Assembly (NCBI GenBank): GCA_963575745.1
Contig: CAUYUJ010019597.1
Coordinates: 1-64,000 of the forward strand
Origin: Prorocentrum cordatum
Taxonomy: Eukaryota > Sar > Dinophyceae > Prorocentrales > Prorocentraceae
Length of the DNA: 64,000 nt
Direction of reading: 5' to 3'
In this document: positions 1 to 8,774 of the stretch, one piece after another
How the letters are laid out: every line of letters begins with the position of its first letter
How positions within the stretch are numbered: the first letter of the stretch is position 1
The notes under the pieces: generated by a model
Database searches by the model: none
What the model was told of the DNA's origin: nothing
Seen by the model: the letters and a program-made list of their open reading frames with translations, nothing else
Position numbers and translations under genes: made by a program

Positions 1-129
1 GGAGGAGGAGGGGGAGGAGGAGGAGGAGGAGGAGGAGGAAAGGGAGGAGGAGGAAGAGAAGGGGAGGAGGAGGAGGAGGCGGAGGAGGAGGTGGAGGAGG
101 AGGCGGGGGAGGAGGAGGAGGAGGAGGAG
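1..129. repeat. (GGA)n microsatellite, left flank of the LINE
   Basis: Impure GGA/GGC triplets run from the window edge to where the LINE 3' end begins. The same repeat in the same orientation resumes at 5131 on the other side of the LINE, so this is probably half of an interrupted tract or a TCC-type 3' tail of the element. Confidence 0.9.
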
Positions 130-179
130 ACCCGATCCCATCTGGCAGGTCATCCGAGGGGCCCACACCGCTAGATGCC

Positions 180-2848
180 CTATCGCCGCGCCATAGCCCG
201 AGCTCTGGCATCCCGTCGGCCAATACGGCGGAACCGGCCTGCAGCCAGCCGAATGGCTCGCGATATGCTTTGGGCCCCCTCGGACCTGAGCTTGTTAAAC
301 GCGTTTAACAAAACATCGTGTGCTATTGCGATGGGGACGATTTCATCGCGCGAGAGAGGCATGGACAAAAGAAGGAGCCCAGCAAACACCTCCGCCCCCC
401 ACCACGGTGGGAGCCTAGGCAGATTGGCACGCATCACTCCGAGAAGAGCAGGACAGACAAGGTAATGCACGATCTGGTCACCAGCAATACGTTGACACCC
501 AAACCTGCACCCTAGCGTGGCCTGGCGGTATCTCCGAGAGGTATTCCAAGCGTTGCATATACTGCGCAGCAGACTGAGTTGTACAATGGGGGCAATGTGC
601 TGGCCGACCACTCTTAGCCGAGAGAAACACAGTTGGGCTTCAGGGGCCCCGACTTGACCAGCTTCAGGAAACCTCGAGGCCCAGTACTGAAGACGCCTCA
701 GGATAAGCTCTGGAAATGGGACCAGGGGTTGGTGGGCGAACGCAAGCTTGGTCATTTTCTTCTGAAGCCCGTGCTCGAAGATGGTGGGGGCTGACGGGAT
801 TCGGGATAACTCACGATAGTTCTGGTTCATCATTAAAACGAAAGATTTGGTATAAACGGGATGAAGATGAGCGTCCAGATGGCATTCGGGGTCATCGAAC
901 GCGTCCTCGATTTTCTCGATGCAGGCGAAAAAGACGGAAGAGGCGAGGGTAGCACGATATGCAGCGGCACGAGCTTCGTGTGTGAGAGACCTGGCCCGAG
1001 ATAGTTTCGCCCCATTCCCACCAACATATGATCAGACAAGGCGTGCCGAGGAGCACATGCAAGCGACTGCAGCCCGAGATGCACCTGCCAACTGCACTCG
1101 GCCGTGGGCGGGAAGAACTGGGCAATGAACATGAGCGCAGTGACTGCGATCTGGTTGTACGCCACGAGAGACATCGACAGGCCTAACTTCAAAGACTTAA
1201 TGAAGCGGCAGCGGTCACGGAACTTGACCAGTGGGGCGGCCCAAGACTCCTCCTGGGCCCTGATCCCGCACATCACATACTTGGCGCACTTTTACATCCC
1301 GAAGCTCCGAACTCTGATCCCCTGCCGTTGGAACTCCCTCCCCTCCTCCTCCCTGTTAAACTCGCGGTAAAATAATATCACCGTTTTCTTGAGGTTCGGA
1401 ACGAGGCCCGCGGCGTGCCCTGCAAGCATCATAACTTTCATGAAAATGGGCACGGCCGTGTAGATATCAAAGGCGGCGGAGGCAACGTCGTCGGCGAAGG
1501 CGCCGTGCAAATGGACAGGTCTGGGCAGCCGAAGACAGAGCAAGCGTAATATCGGGTCGAACCCCAGGGCGAACACACTCCCCGAGAGTGGACATCCTTG
1601 CTATATCCCTCGGAGGATACGGAAAGAACAGTGAGACACCCCGACCAGGAGAATGGTGGTGGTAACCTTGGCGTAGAGCGTCTTTATAGCATTCAGAACA
1701 AACTCGGGAAAGTTCATTTTTCTCGAACACGAAGAATATCCAATCATGGCATAAACTTGGAAAAGCGGCCTTAATGTCCAGCGGGATAACGCCTGCAGTC
1801 TGTCGCCATAACAGACCTGCTCATACGACCATGTGTGTCTCGAACTCAATCAGATTGTCAAGCATGTTACGGTGTTTGACGAAGCCCCTTTGGATCCCAA
1901 TAGTGGCGTCCACGCAAACCTCTTTCAGGCGGCAGTTGATCGCGACAGCGACAATTTTGTTGATCGAGTTGGAGAGGGGGATGGGACGGGTCATTTCAGG
2001 GGCCCTCCAGAGCTCGAAACCGTCGCGGCCCAGGGAATGGGGAGGATGACCGAGTTGCTGAGGTTGAAATCGTCTGAAACCTGGCCGAAATCCATCCACC
2101 TAACAAATAAGTTCCCCTTGGGCCAGGCAGAGTAGCAAAGCCCGTCAGGGCCAGGGGCGGAATCGTGAAGCCGATCCAAAACTCCGTAGAACTGTTCTTC
2201 AGAGAGACTCCAAATCTGAGCCCCCCTCACTTTTTGAATATGTTCCTCCAGCTGGCCCCTCGCGGCAACTTGGGGTGACGCAGCGGCGTGAATTTGACTC
2301 CAATGAGCGGCTAGGGCGTGAGCTCCAGCCTCAGCAGTCGGGAAAGCGTTCCCCTCGGCATCCGCGATGCCCGCGAGGAGTATTCTGCGATTCTTCGGCG
2401 ACCAGGCCGATGCCAGTCTCTGAAGACGCGCAGCTCGGTGCTCATAAAACTGTGGGGATCCCGTGGTATGCCCAATGATTTCCTCATACTCTTGTTGGTA
2501 CCGAGCGGCAGCAATCTTGGCCATATACTCTTGAAAGGCTGACTGGTTGTGCCACGCGCCACAGTCAGGGTCGATAAACTTGAGCAACACGGGGATGGCC
2601 TTGACAGCCTTCTTCAGCGCGCTTATCTTGTGGCTCCGCATGGCGCGATTCACCGCGAACAGCCACTGCAAATGCTGCTCGGCGGAGCTGGGCGGAAGCT
2701 CTGAAAGGCGATGCTGGACGAGACGTCCTGCTTCGTGCATTAGGCACGTGAGCTCTTCAACCACCAGCGGCGGATTATCTTCGCATACCCCGTGCTCGTT
2801 GATCAGCTTTTCAAGCAGGATCGCATGCAGAGGGCGACGAGAAACTCA
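180..2848 (-). pseudogene. LINE ORF2, reverse transcriptase and C-terminal part (broken)
   Basis: Seen in order on the minus strand: a helical linker (about 2840-2200); the RT entry motif APGPDG near 2150; a frameshift near 2040; RPIPLSNSINKI and QRGFVKHRNMLDN (2010-1830); catalytic motif A DIKAAFPS (about 1770); a frameshift at an A-run near 1715 restoring the first frame; QGCPLSG just after TAG 1601-1603; catalytic motif C AFADD (about 1490), a variant of the usual YADD; TAA at 1292-1294; a conserved tail; a further frameshift around 830-900; and a zinc knuckle C-x3-C-x9-H-x3-C (about 510-450). The function in an intact relative is target-primed reverse transcription. The motif residues are present, but the stops and frameshifts make this copy non-coding. 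Confidence 0.88.
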
Positions 2849-3838
2849 CGAGGCGACGGAACGAGCGCGTTTGTCTCCACCTCCGTTCAGATGTAGGTAC
2901 ACCGGGGCGTGGTCACTCGGGAGGTCGGCTTTACAAATATTCCAGGATGTCCCAGAGGTCGGTTTCAAATCCAGGATATCCCCAGTAAACATATTGGTAT
3001 AAATACGGTCGATCCTGGATACACTAACCACATTCCCATTCCGAGTAGTGTGGTGGGTCGGGTTCTCTTGATAGCATTCCATAACGTTAGGCAAGAGCGA
3101 CCAGAACTCATGGGCGAGGGAGTCGGGGCTGTTGGTCTGCACGGAGCCGTCTACTCGCTGGGCACCCTCGCCCAGCTCGTAAAAGTTGAAGTCTCCAACA
3201 AAGAAGAATAGGCCCTGGACAGTGTGCAAAAAATCGTCGCATAAGCGAAGAATCCTTATTTTCTCTCTGTGGCGGCAGCTCGGGTCGAGATGGAGGTTCA
3301 AGATGGCAAGCGAGAAAGAGTCGGACTGGATGGTGGCGGCATGGAGACGCCCAGGAATAATCACATTGCGTTTATGATGAGGAAGCAGAGCGAGAAGAGA
3401 GCGAGCGAGCATGATCGTGTTCCCGCCAGCGTGACTGTCGGGACAGAACGTACAGAAAGATTCATAGCCAGGGAACTCGGTGCGCAACGACTCGCGATCC
3501 CCTTCATGGCCGTGCGTTTCTTGCAAGCAAATGATATTGTTTGCTCTAGTTAGGCTAGTGAGTCGATCGAAAATCTTGACCTGCGTGTCGTGGCCCCCAG
3601 AGACCGCGCCGAACAGGGTATGACAGTTCGATGTAGCAATCCGAATACCTCGACCGTTGGCCAGGGTTGGCGGAAAAGAGAGGCGAGAACTGGCTGGGTT
3701 CTCAAGCGAAGGCGGCTGGGACCCGAATTCAGCATTCGACAGAGAAGGCGAACAGAGATCAGAAGACTCGGGCGACAGAGGCAGCGAGGCAACAGGGGAG
3801 GGCAGAAAATTAGCGCACGTTACTAGGCTGGCATCACT
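2849..3838 (-). pseudogene. LINE ORF2, APE-type endonuclease domain
   Basis: The open frame contains the endonuclease/exonuclease/phosphatase fold signatures: an N-terminal RIATSNCHTLFG strand (about 3640-3610), LQETHG with the metal-binding Glu (about 3525), VGDFNF (about 3190) and a C-terminal SDHAPV (about 2905). In LINEs this enzyme nicks the target DNA to prime reverse transcription. The reading frame is the same as ORF1, separated only by the ORF1 stop TGA (3839-3841), and the same as the first part of the RT segment, separated only by TGA 2846-2848. No ATG was chosen. A proline/serine-rich stretch of about 60 residues precedes the domain. Confidence 0.88.
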
Positions 3839-4921
3839 TCAGCACTGCTGGACGGAGGCCTGGGCCTGCTCGACCATCCAGTTGGCTATCGCCTCGGTGA
3901 TGCTCCACTCGGAGAGCTGGTCGCTAATCGGCTTCAGCTCGTACATGCCTCCAGGAGCGTCGGTCAGCTTGAAGATCTCCCAGTGGTCGTTCTCGGTGGT
4001 GATACTGAACACGCCTTTGAACCGGTTGGTGCCGATCTTGATTGACGGGCTCCACTTCCCTGCGTTCTCGAAGTGCTTGCGGACGAGCGGCCAGAGGGCG
4101 CTCAGGACGCGGTTCTTCTGGCGGGCCTGCAGCGGCACATCCCTGCGGCATCTCAGTGGATGGAGGGAGGTGTTGCGGTAGTCCTGCCATGTCACGGGGT
4201 TGGCGAGGAACCAGTCATGGAAGTCGCGGGCCTTCTGCTCAGAGTTGAAGGTGACGGCGACCGCTTGAGATACTTTGTGGAAGTGACCTGTCATCCCATC
4301 GCTGATGGCGGCAGGAAGTCGGCTCTTCATCTGGTTGAAGACTGTGTGCCTATATGGCTCAGTGACTGGGCGAGGAAATCCGCTGATCCACCGTCTGGTA
4401 GGGTCGATATGGTTGTGCTCGTCGTTGACGAGATCGATCATTGGAATCTCGGAAACGCTAGAGCCAGCACTGGTGCCCCTTCCTAAGCGACGAGACTTGG
4501 ATGGCGGACGAGTTGAAGCGGAGCCTGCATCGGACGGAGCTCGCTGAAGTTCGGCAAGGGACGCTTCGAGCCTGGCCATCTTCTCATTCATCTGACGTTG
4601 AATCTCGAGCCCTGCGTCCTTCGCGGTGGGGTTGCCGTCCTCGGTGTCGAAGAAGGCAGCGTTGGTGGCGGCTTCTTGATGAGCTTGCTCGGGTCGAGAC
4701 ACTCTCAGGTCCATGTCGAGAACGACGGCTTGGTGGGCCTTCTTAGTTCGAACTTGTCCTCCATGGCGAGCTCGAGATCGGAAAATATTCACCTCCAGTC
4801 CTTCAGCAACGGCAAGACGTTTTTTGACATCTTTGATGTCGTCCCTCATGGCGCTCATGCCGCCGTTCATCCCTTCTAGAACTTGGAGCAACTGGGCATT
4901 GGATACCCCGGCAGCGGCCAT
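3839..4921 (-). CDS. LINE ORF1 RNA-binding protein, 360 aa
   Basis: Starts at the ATG at 4921-4919 (MAAAGVSNAQLL) and ends at TGA 3839. A longer open frame runs upstream to 5374 but only through the spliced leader, its relicts and a GGA/TCC microsatellite, so it was not used. Residues 1-60 are helical and coiled-coil-like, followed by a charged serine-rich linker with a basic SKSRRLGRG patch. The C-terminal half (from about residue 175) has an RRM-like pattern: a WISGFPRPV strand, helix, then AVTFNSEQKARDFHDWFL. In L1-type elements such a protein binds the element RNA. This is the only undamaged ORF of the element. It could instead be the front half of a fusion polyprotein, because ORF2 follows in the same frame. 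Confidence 0.75.
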   Translation of the reverse strand: MAAAGVSNAQLLQVLEGMNGGMSAMRDDIKDVKKRLAVAEGLEVNIFRSRARHGGQVRTKKAHQAVVLDMDLRVSRPEQAHQEAATNAAFFDTEDGNPTAKDAGLEIQRQMNEKMARLEASLAELQRAPSDAGSASTRPPSKSRRLGRGTSAGSSVSEIPMIDLVNDEHNHIDPTRRWISGFPRPVTEPYRHTVFNQMKSRLPAAISDGMTGHFHKVSQAVAVTFNSEQKARDFHDWFLANPVTWQDYRNTSLHPLRCRRDVPLQARQKNRVLSALWPLVRKHFENAGKWSPSIKIGTNRFKGVFSITTENDHWEIFKLTDAPGGMYELKPISDQLSEWSITEAIANWMVEQAQASVQQC

Positions 4922-5079
4922 TGCACTGCCAGGAAGCGAGACAGGAGCCTGGAAAGACAAACTGGGTGGCAAAATGCCTTGGAGCGCGATAAAAAGGGTC
5001 AACCCCCGACCCTTGTGTCGCGGGCCGAGTCGGGAGCAGCCCTGCTCTGACCTGGCCAGCTGCCTTGAGGATATGGCAA

Positions 5080-5109
5080 CTTGAGCCAAAATGGCTTGAG
5101 CCAAAATGG
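5080..5109 (-). repeat. Two tandem relict spliced leaders
   Basis: Read on the minus strand, CCATTTTGGCTCAAG occurs twice back to back (5109-5095 and 5094-5080), directly downstream of a full leader. This truncated form is what remains when a leader-capped mRNA is reverse transcribed, reinserted and trans-spliced again at the acceptor inside the old leader. A further degenerate version (GCCATATCCTCAAG, about 5077-5064) may be an older relict. Confidence 0.9.
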
Positions 5110-5130
5110 CTTGAGCCAAATGGCTACGGA
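5110..5130 (-). other. Genome-encoded dinoflagellate spliced leader (5' end of LINE)
   Basis: The minus strand reads TCCGTAGCC followed by ATTTGGCTCAAG, the 22-nt DinoSL with one T missing from its T-run. It abuts TCC repeats, so its first bases cannot be placed exactly. It marks the 5' end of the retrotransposed RNA and shows that the template was a trans-spliced transcript, not the primary transcript. Confidence 0.93.
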
Positions 5131-5472
5131 GGAGGAGGAGGAGGAGGAGGAGGAGGAAATGGAGGAGGAGGAGGAGGAGGAGGAGGGGGAGGAGGAGGAG
5201 GAGGCGGAGGGGCGGCCGTCGAGGCTGGCGCTCGAGCGAGGGCTGTTTCCCCAGAGCCCGCACAAGGTCGCGGCACCCCCACGGCAAGTCCGTCTCACCC
5301 CCGTGGTGACTAGGGGTGGGGGCGCCATCTTCTGCTCCGCCTCCTCCTCCTCCTCCGCCCCCAACCTCCACCACCTCCTCACTCCTCCTCCTCTCCTCCT
5401 CTTCTTCCTCCTCCTCCTCCCACCTCCCTCTTCCCTCCTCCCTCCTCCCTCCTCCCTCCTCCCGCCTCCCGG
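5131..5472. repeat. (GGA)n then inverted (TCC)n tracts
   Basis: GGA repeats (5131-5214), about 115 bp of GC-rich unique sequence, then TCC/CCCTCCT repeats (5335-5472). The two tracts face each other and could fold on each other. 5473-5640 holds nothing I recognise. Confidence 0.85.
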
Positions 5473-5649
5473 TTGCTGCTGCTGTTGCTGTTCACGTTTC
5501 GTCAGCACCGGCACAACAGCATGTTGGCACAAACCATTCTCAGCACAGTTGCTGAGCGGATCTCCAAGGCCGGCTCCCAGGCTGCAACTTTCGGGGGGCG
5601 CCGGGACGAAACATACTCGCTGATCCCATCCCGCCTTTAATCATCCCGG

Positions 5650-5790
5650 TTATGAGCCGACGGCCTCCACCCGCGTGCGCCTGTAGATCCCCCTCTCCTC
5701 GGCAGCCAGGTCCAGCTCCAGGGTGAGGCCCTGGGCCCCTGCGAGCAGCGCGGCGGCCGCCACCGCGGGCCACGCGGACTGCAAAATCAT
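5650..5790 (-). CDS. Possible 46-aa signal-peptide ORF or first exon
   Basis: ATG at 5790, TAA at 5650. The N-terminus MILQSAWPAVAAAALLAG is a textbook secretory signal peptide with a plausible cleavage after AQG, followed by an acidic then basic stretch ending RRTRVEAVGS. GC at third positions is high. It may be the first exon of a secreted-protein gene whose remaining exons are lost or unrecognised, or a chance ORF. No downstream partner exon was found. Confidence 0.35.
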   Translation of the reverse strand: MILQSAWPAVAAAALLAGAQGLTLELDLAAEERGIYRRTRVEAVGS

Positions 5791-5808
5791 GGTGGATATA
5801 TGGATGCT

Positions 5809-5930
5809 CCGTGGTTCAAAGATGGGGTCCTGAGGTATGGGGTCCTATAAGGATAGGAAGGGATCCAGGGGTAGATTTTTACGTCGCTTCAGGCCCCTCG
5901 TCCTCAGGACCCCACCCTTTGAACCACCGA
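5809..5930. repeat. Foldback element, 122 bp
   Basis: Arms GTGGTTCAAAGATGGGGTCC (from 5811) and its near-perfect reverse complement (5902-5928) flank about 65 bp. A single copy was seen in this window. It resembles a small non-autonomous DNA transposon. Confidence 0.65.
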
Positions 5931-6197
5931 GATGTGTGGGCCCTCGGCGGCCAGTCTGGGCAGGCCTGAGCCAGATCGAATCGCGAGAATCGGAGAGTCC
6001 AACCGGCTCCAATCGAGATCGGCTCCGCGCGGCCAGCTCCGGCTGGCCTCGCCGAGGCACTTGCATCGAGCTGTATCGACTCAACTCGGAACCGCGGGCC
6101 CAGTCCGCGAATCGAACCGGATCACCGGCGGCCTTGCCAAAGGGCAATCGCGGTCGACATCGACGCGGGGATTCCTGAAGAGCACCACATGCACACC
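5931..6197. other. GC-rich spacer
   Basis: Dispersed ATCGGAT/CCGAT-type sequence related to the family R repeats. No gene seen. Confidence 0.4.
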
Positions 6198-6380
6198 TAC
6201 CGTCGGGGGCGTTGACCTGAGGAACCCTGAAGAAGGAACGGGGCCCCTTCTCTCCAAAAGGAAGCTTCGACTTCCCATCGAGAACTGAAGGAAAAGCTTA
6301 GGCAAGCTGCGAAACCATTCAGGAACACCCGGCCCCTCCCCAACGAACAGGGTCCCTTCTTCAGCGCCCCGACTGTACAC
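6198..6380. mobile_element. Family H inverted-repeat element, copy 1
   Basis: The left end GTCGGGGGCGTTGACC and right end AGCGCCCCGACTGTACA are inverted repeats, with AAGAAGG(A/G)ACGGG-type subterminal repeats. A second copy lies at 32704-32886. Confidence 0.65.
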
Positions 6381-6433
6381 CTGCACCGATCCTGGCCAGG
6401 CGGGCCCTGGGCCCAGGAGGACGCGTGTACCCT

Positions 6434-6588
6434 CAGGTCGGGCGTGTCCCCCCCTACAGGCGGATTCTGGAGGGCAAAACAATTATGTCAAAAATGCTCC
6501 AACATTGTCAAGAATAGTCAAAAGATCGTCCACTGATTTTTTGCCTATTCCTGAATATTCCTCCTATAGGGGGACACGCCCGACTTCA
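6434..6588. mobile_element. Family A MITE/introner-like element, copy 1
   Basis: Left end CAGGTCGGGCGTGTCC, right end GGACACGCCCGACTTCAG. Read as an intron it would be AG|GT...CAG|. The next family A copy starts about 4 bp beyond its right end. Confidence 0.8.
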
Positions 6589-6592
6589 GTTT

Positions 6593-6784
6593 ATGCCGGG
6601 CCTGTCCCCCTACAGGGGGATTTTCGGCGAAGAATAAAAGATACACCCAAAATGCCCCAAAAAGGTCAAACAGTGCTCCAAAAATAGTCCCCAGGCTATT
6701 TTTGGACTATGTTTGTATTATTTCTGGGGTGTTGTTAATTGTTCGTCGAAGCTCCCCCCGTAGGGGGACAGGCCCGACTTAAAC
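6593..6784. mobile_element. Family A element, copy 2
   Basis: Ends GCCGGGCCTGTCCCCC and GGGGGACAGGCCCGACTTAA. At about 190 bp it is longer than the usual 160 bp. It lies back to back with copy 1. Confidence 0.78.
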
Positions 6785-6899
6785 TTAAGTGTGCCGATCC
6801 TGGGCCCAGGGTCGGCGGGACCAGGCTCGGTGCGGGTGCACCCGGAGAGCCGACGCTGCGAACAGCAGTGCAACATCGCGACGGCCTCACCACCAGTCT
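6785..6899 (-). CDS. Possible short exon between two family A elements
   Basis: These 115 bp are open on the minus strand (GGEAVAMLHCCSQRRLSG...) and also on the plus strand, with high GC at third positions. Each side is the terminus of a family A copy carrying GT or AG in the right orientation. No homology is recognised and the strand is uncertain. Confidence 0.3.
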
Positions 6900-7059
6900 C
6901 AGGTCGGGCCTGTCTCCCTACAGGGGAATTCTTGGCGAAAAAATGCAAAGATACCCCAAAAGAGTGCAAAACTGATCAAAAAAATTAAAGAACCGTCCCC
7001 AGACTATTATGTTGCATGTTATTGAATATTCCTTCTGTAGAGGGACAGGCCCGACTTAA
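6900..7059. mobile_element. Family A element, copy 3
   Basis: Ends CTCAGGTCGGGCCTGTC and GGGACAGGCCCGACTTAAG. Typical length of 160 bp, with the usual AT-rich internal segment. Confidence 0.85.
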
Positions 7060-7113
7060 GTCCAGCCCCGGATCCCGCTCCTCTGCGCCAGTTTTCTGGC
7101 CGGATCGATCTTC

Positions 7114-7258
7114 ACCAGCCTTGAACTTATCCCTATCCCTCATATTAAACGCGATGACAATCTTAGGGATGCGCCCTCAGCAACGAAGGGAATCCCTAAG
7201 ATCGGCATCGTGATGAGGCGATGCCCAGCATAGGGATAGGGATACGTTCCAGGCTGGT
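7114..7258. mobile_element. Family D inverted-repeat element, copy 1
   Basis: Terminal repeats ACCAGCCTTGAACTTATCCC and its inverse ending CCAGGCTGGT, with an internal second inverted repeat around CTTAGGGAT. The second copy (53848-54001) sits exactly inside a predicted intron of gene B. Confidence 0.8.
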
Positions 7259-7266
7259 GAGATCTG

Positions 7267-7329
7267 TCAGGGCCCGGGGCCCAAGACCGGGCGAACACGC
7301 CCGCCGTGAGCAAAAGGCAACGCCAGAAT
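7267..7329 (-). CDS. Possible terminal exon after family A copy 4
   Basis: Follows an AG (7331-7330) after TGCAC and reads ILALPFAHGGRVRPVLGPGP then TGA (7269-7267). Joined in phase 0 to the exon ending at 7537 it extends the same frame. Before insertion the frame would have read on directly through DVGSLGAQ. Confidence 0.35.
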   Translation of the reverse strand: MLALPFAHGGRVRPVLGPGP

Positions 7330-7358
7330 CTGTGCACCCAGACTCCCGACGTCGTGTG

Positions 7359-7536
7359 TTAAGTCGGGCCTGCCCCTCTACAGGAGATTTTTTGACGAAA
7401 AAAAAAAAAAAAAAAAACCCCAAAATAATCAAAAACAAATCCAAACATAGCCTGGGGACCATTTTTGGGATATGTTTTGACCTTTTCGGCGTATGTTTTT
7501 TATTTGTCGCCCTGTACGGGGACAGGCCCGACTTAC
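7359..7536. mobile_element. Family A element, copy 4, carrying a GTAAGT donor
   Basis: Ends TTAAGTCGGGCCTG and CAGGCCCGACTTA. The flanks CGTCGTGTG and CGTCGTATG are a probable 9-bp target duplication with one mismatch. Read on the minus strand the terminus creates GTAAGTCGGG directly after TACGAC, a consensus 5' splice site. It contains an internal A19 run (about 7398-7416). Confidence 0.85.
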
Positions 7537-7700
7537 GTCGTATGTTTTTCTAAGCGTCGACCCCCAGAGGCCGGGACCCCTTCTCCCGGGATCGGCTGTT
7601 CCTCCTGAGCCGTTCGTTGGCGCTCCCGAAAGCTGGCATGAGGGCCCCCCGGGGGCCGAAGACAGCGAACAGACACAGCTCCCGTCGTGTTCTTTGATCA
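7537..7700 (-). CDS. Possible exon upstream of family A copy 4
   Basis: The minus-strand frame reads KEHDGSCVCSLSSAPGG... to ...GLWGSTLRKTYD and ends in phase 0 at GTAAGT (7536). Its upstream limit is not defined; the frame stays open to about 7890. The product is unknown. Confidence 0.4.
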
Positions 7701-7907
7701 CGGCGCGAGGGGGTCTGGGTAGGTGTGTGGTTGGCGGTGGCGTCCTCCGAAATTCGGATCGGCTCGGGCGGGACGTGCGTCGGTTTGGGGCACGCCGGCG
7801 GGCAGGACCAGCACCCGAAAGCCGATGTTCACCTCTGACCGGCAAGGGCCCCGGGTGCTGCCCAGAGGTGCTCCCGGATGCAGGGTGCCTCAAGGGTTAG
7901 GAGGAAG

Positions 7908-8207
7908 AGACACCTGCATGAGCAGACATTTGCTCTGGCCCGTCCGACGCAGCTTGCCCATCCCCCCCCCTCACCCTCCCTCCTCCTCCTCCGCCCCCTT
8001 TTCCTCTCTCTCCTCCCCTCCCCCTCCTCCTTCCCCCCCCCTTTTCCACCCCTTCCGGCAGCACGTGCCCACCCAGCCCCCAGCGCATCCGGGGGGGAGG
8101 CGAGTTTGTCCCATCCAGAGTAGAGAAAAGTCCGCTCGGGCTTCTGGGATCGGCGCTGGACTGGGAGAGGAGGAGAGTATTTTGTACAGCAGTGTCTATG
8201 CTCATAG
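7908..8207. repeat. Composite repeat M, copy 1
   Basis: Begins near GCATGAGCAGACATTTG, passes a C-rich/TCC tract and GCACGTGCCCACC, and ends GTGTCTATGCTCATAGGG at family A copy 5. Copies recur at 8370-8668, 10305-10445 (partial) and 12330-12507. Copies 1, 2 and 4 are each followed by a family A left end, so the A element was carried along during duplication. Confidence 0.8.
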
Positions 8208-8369
8208 GGTTAGGTCGGGCATGTCCCCCTACAGGCGGATTTTGGACGACAAAAACAAGGAAGTACAAAAATATTCAAACATTGCCAAACATGCTCAAAA
8301 CATCGTCCCCAGACTAATTTTCGACTATTTTTGAATATACCCCCCGTAGAGGGACCGGCCCGACTTAAG
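8208..8369. mobile_element. Family A element, copy 5
   Basis: Ends GGTTAGGTCGGGCATGTCC and GGGACCGGCCCGACTTAAGG, flanked by GGGTTA and AAGGTTA. Confidence 0.85.
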
Positions 8370-8718
8370 GTTAGACATGAGCAGACATTTGGTCTGGCCC
8401 GTCCGACGCAGCTTGCCCATCCCCCCCCACCTGCCCCCCTTCCTCCTCCTCCTCCACCCCCTTACTCTCTCCTTCCCTCCCCCTCCTCCTTCACCCCCCC
8501 TTTCCACCCCTTCCGACAGCACGTGCCCACCACCACCCCAGCGCATATGGGGGGAAAGGCGAGTTTTGCCCCATCCAGAGTAGTGAAGGTCCATTTGGAC
8601 TTCTGGGATCGGCGCTGGACTGGGAGAGGGGGAGAGTATTTTGTATAGCAGCGTCTATGCTCATAGGATTAGGTCGGGCATGTCTCCCTACAGGCGGATT
8701 TTGGACGACAAAGAAAAA
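8370..8718. repeat. Composite repeat M, copy 2, with truncated family A copy 6
   Basis: A near-tandem duplicate of the 7908-8207 unit. It is followed at 8669 by only the left about 50 bp of a family A element, cut off at the start of the 89-bp satellite region. Confidence 0.8.
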
Positions 8719-8774
8719 TTAGCCTGGCGAAGGACCCAACCATATGCAGTCGTGAGTACTGTCGTTGTGTGCTC

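Larger units (their letters stand above)
130..5130 (-). mobile_element. Near full-length decayed LINE with spliced-leader head
   Basis: A non-LTR retrotransposon of about 5.0 kb read on the minus strand. Order 5' to 3': spliced leader plus two relict leaders (5130-5080), 5'UTR, ORF1 (4921-3839), ORF2 with apurinic-type endonuclease, reverse transcriptase and a C-terminal zinc knuckle (3838-180), and a short 3' segment ending in TCC repeats. ORF1 is open. ORF2 carries three in-frame stops (TGA 2846-2848, TAG 1601-1603, TAA 1292-1294) and at least three frameshifts, so the copy is dead. Domain order matches L1-like/APE LINEs; clade assignment would need a phylogeny. The element is flanked by (GGA)n on both sides, which suggests insertion into a microsatellite. 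Confidence 0.9.

Noticed and set aside
5131-5374. Upstream extension of LINE ORF1 to 5374
   Set aside because: It translates the spliced leaders and a TCC repeat (poly-Leu), so the ATG at 4921 was preferred.
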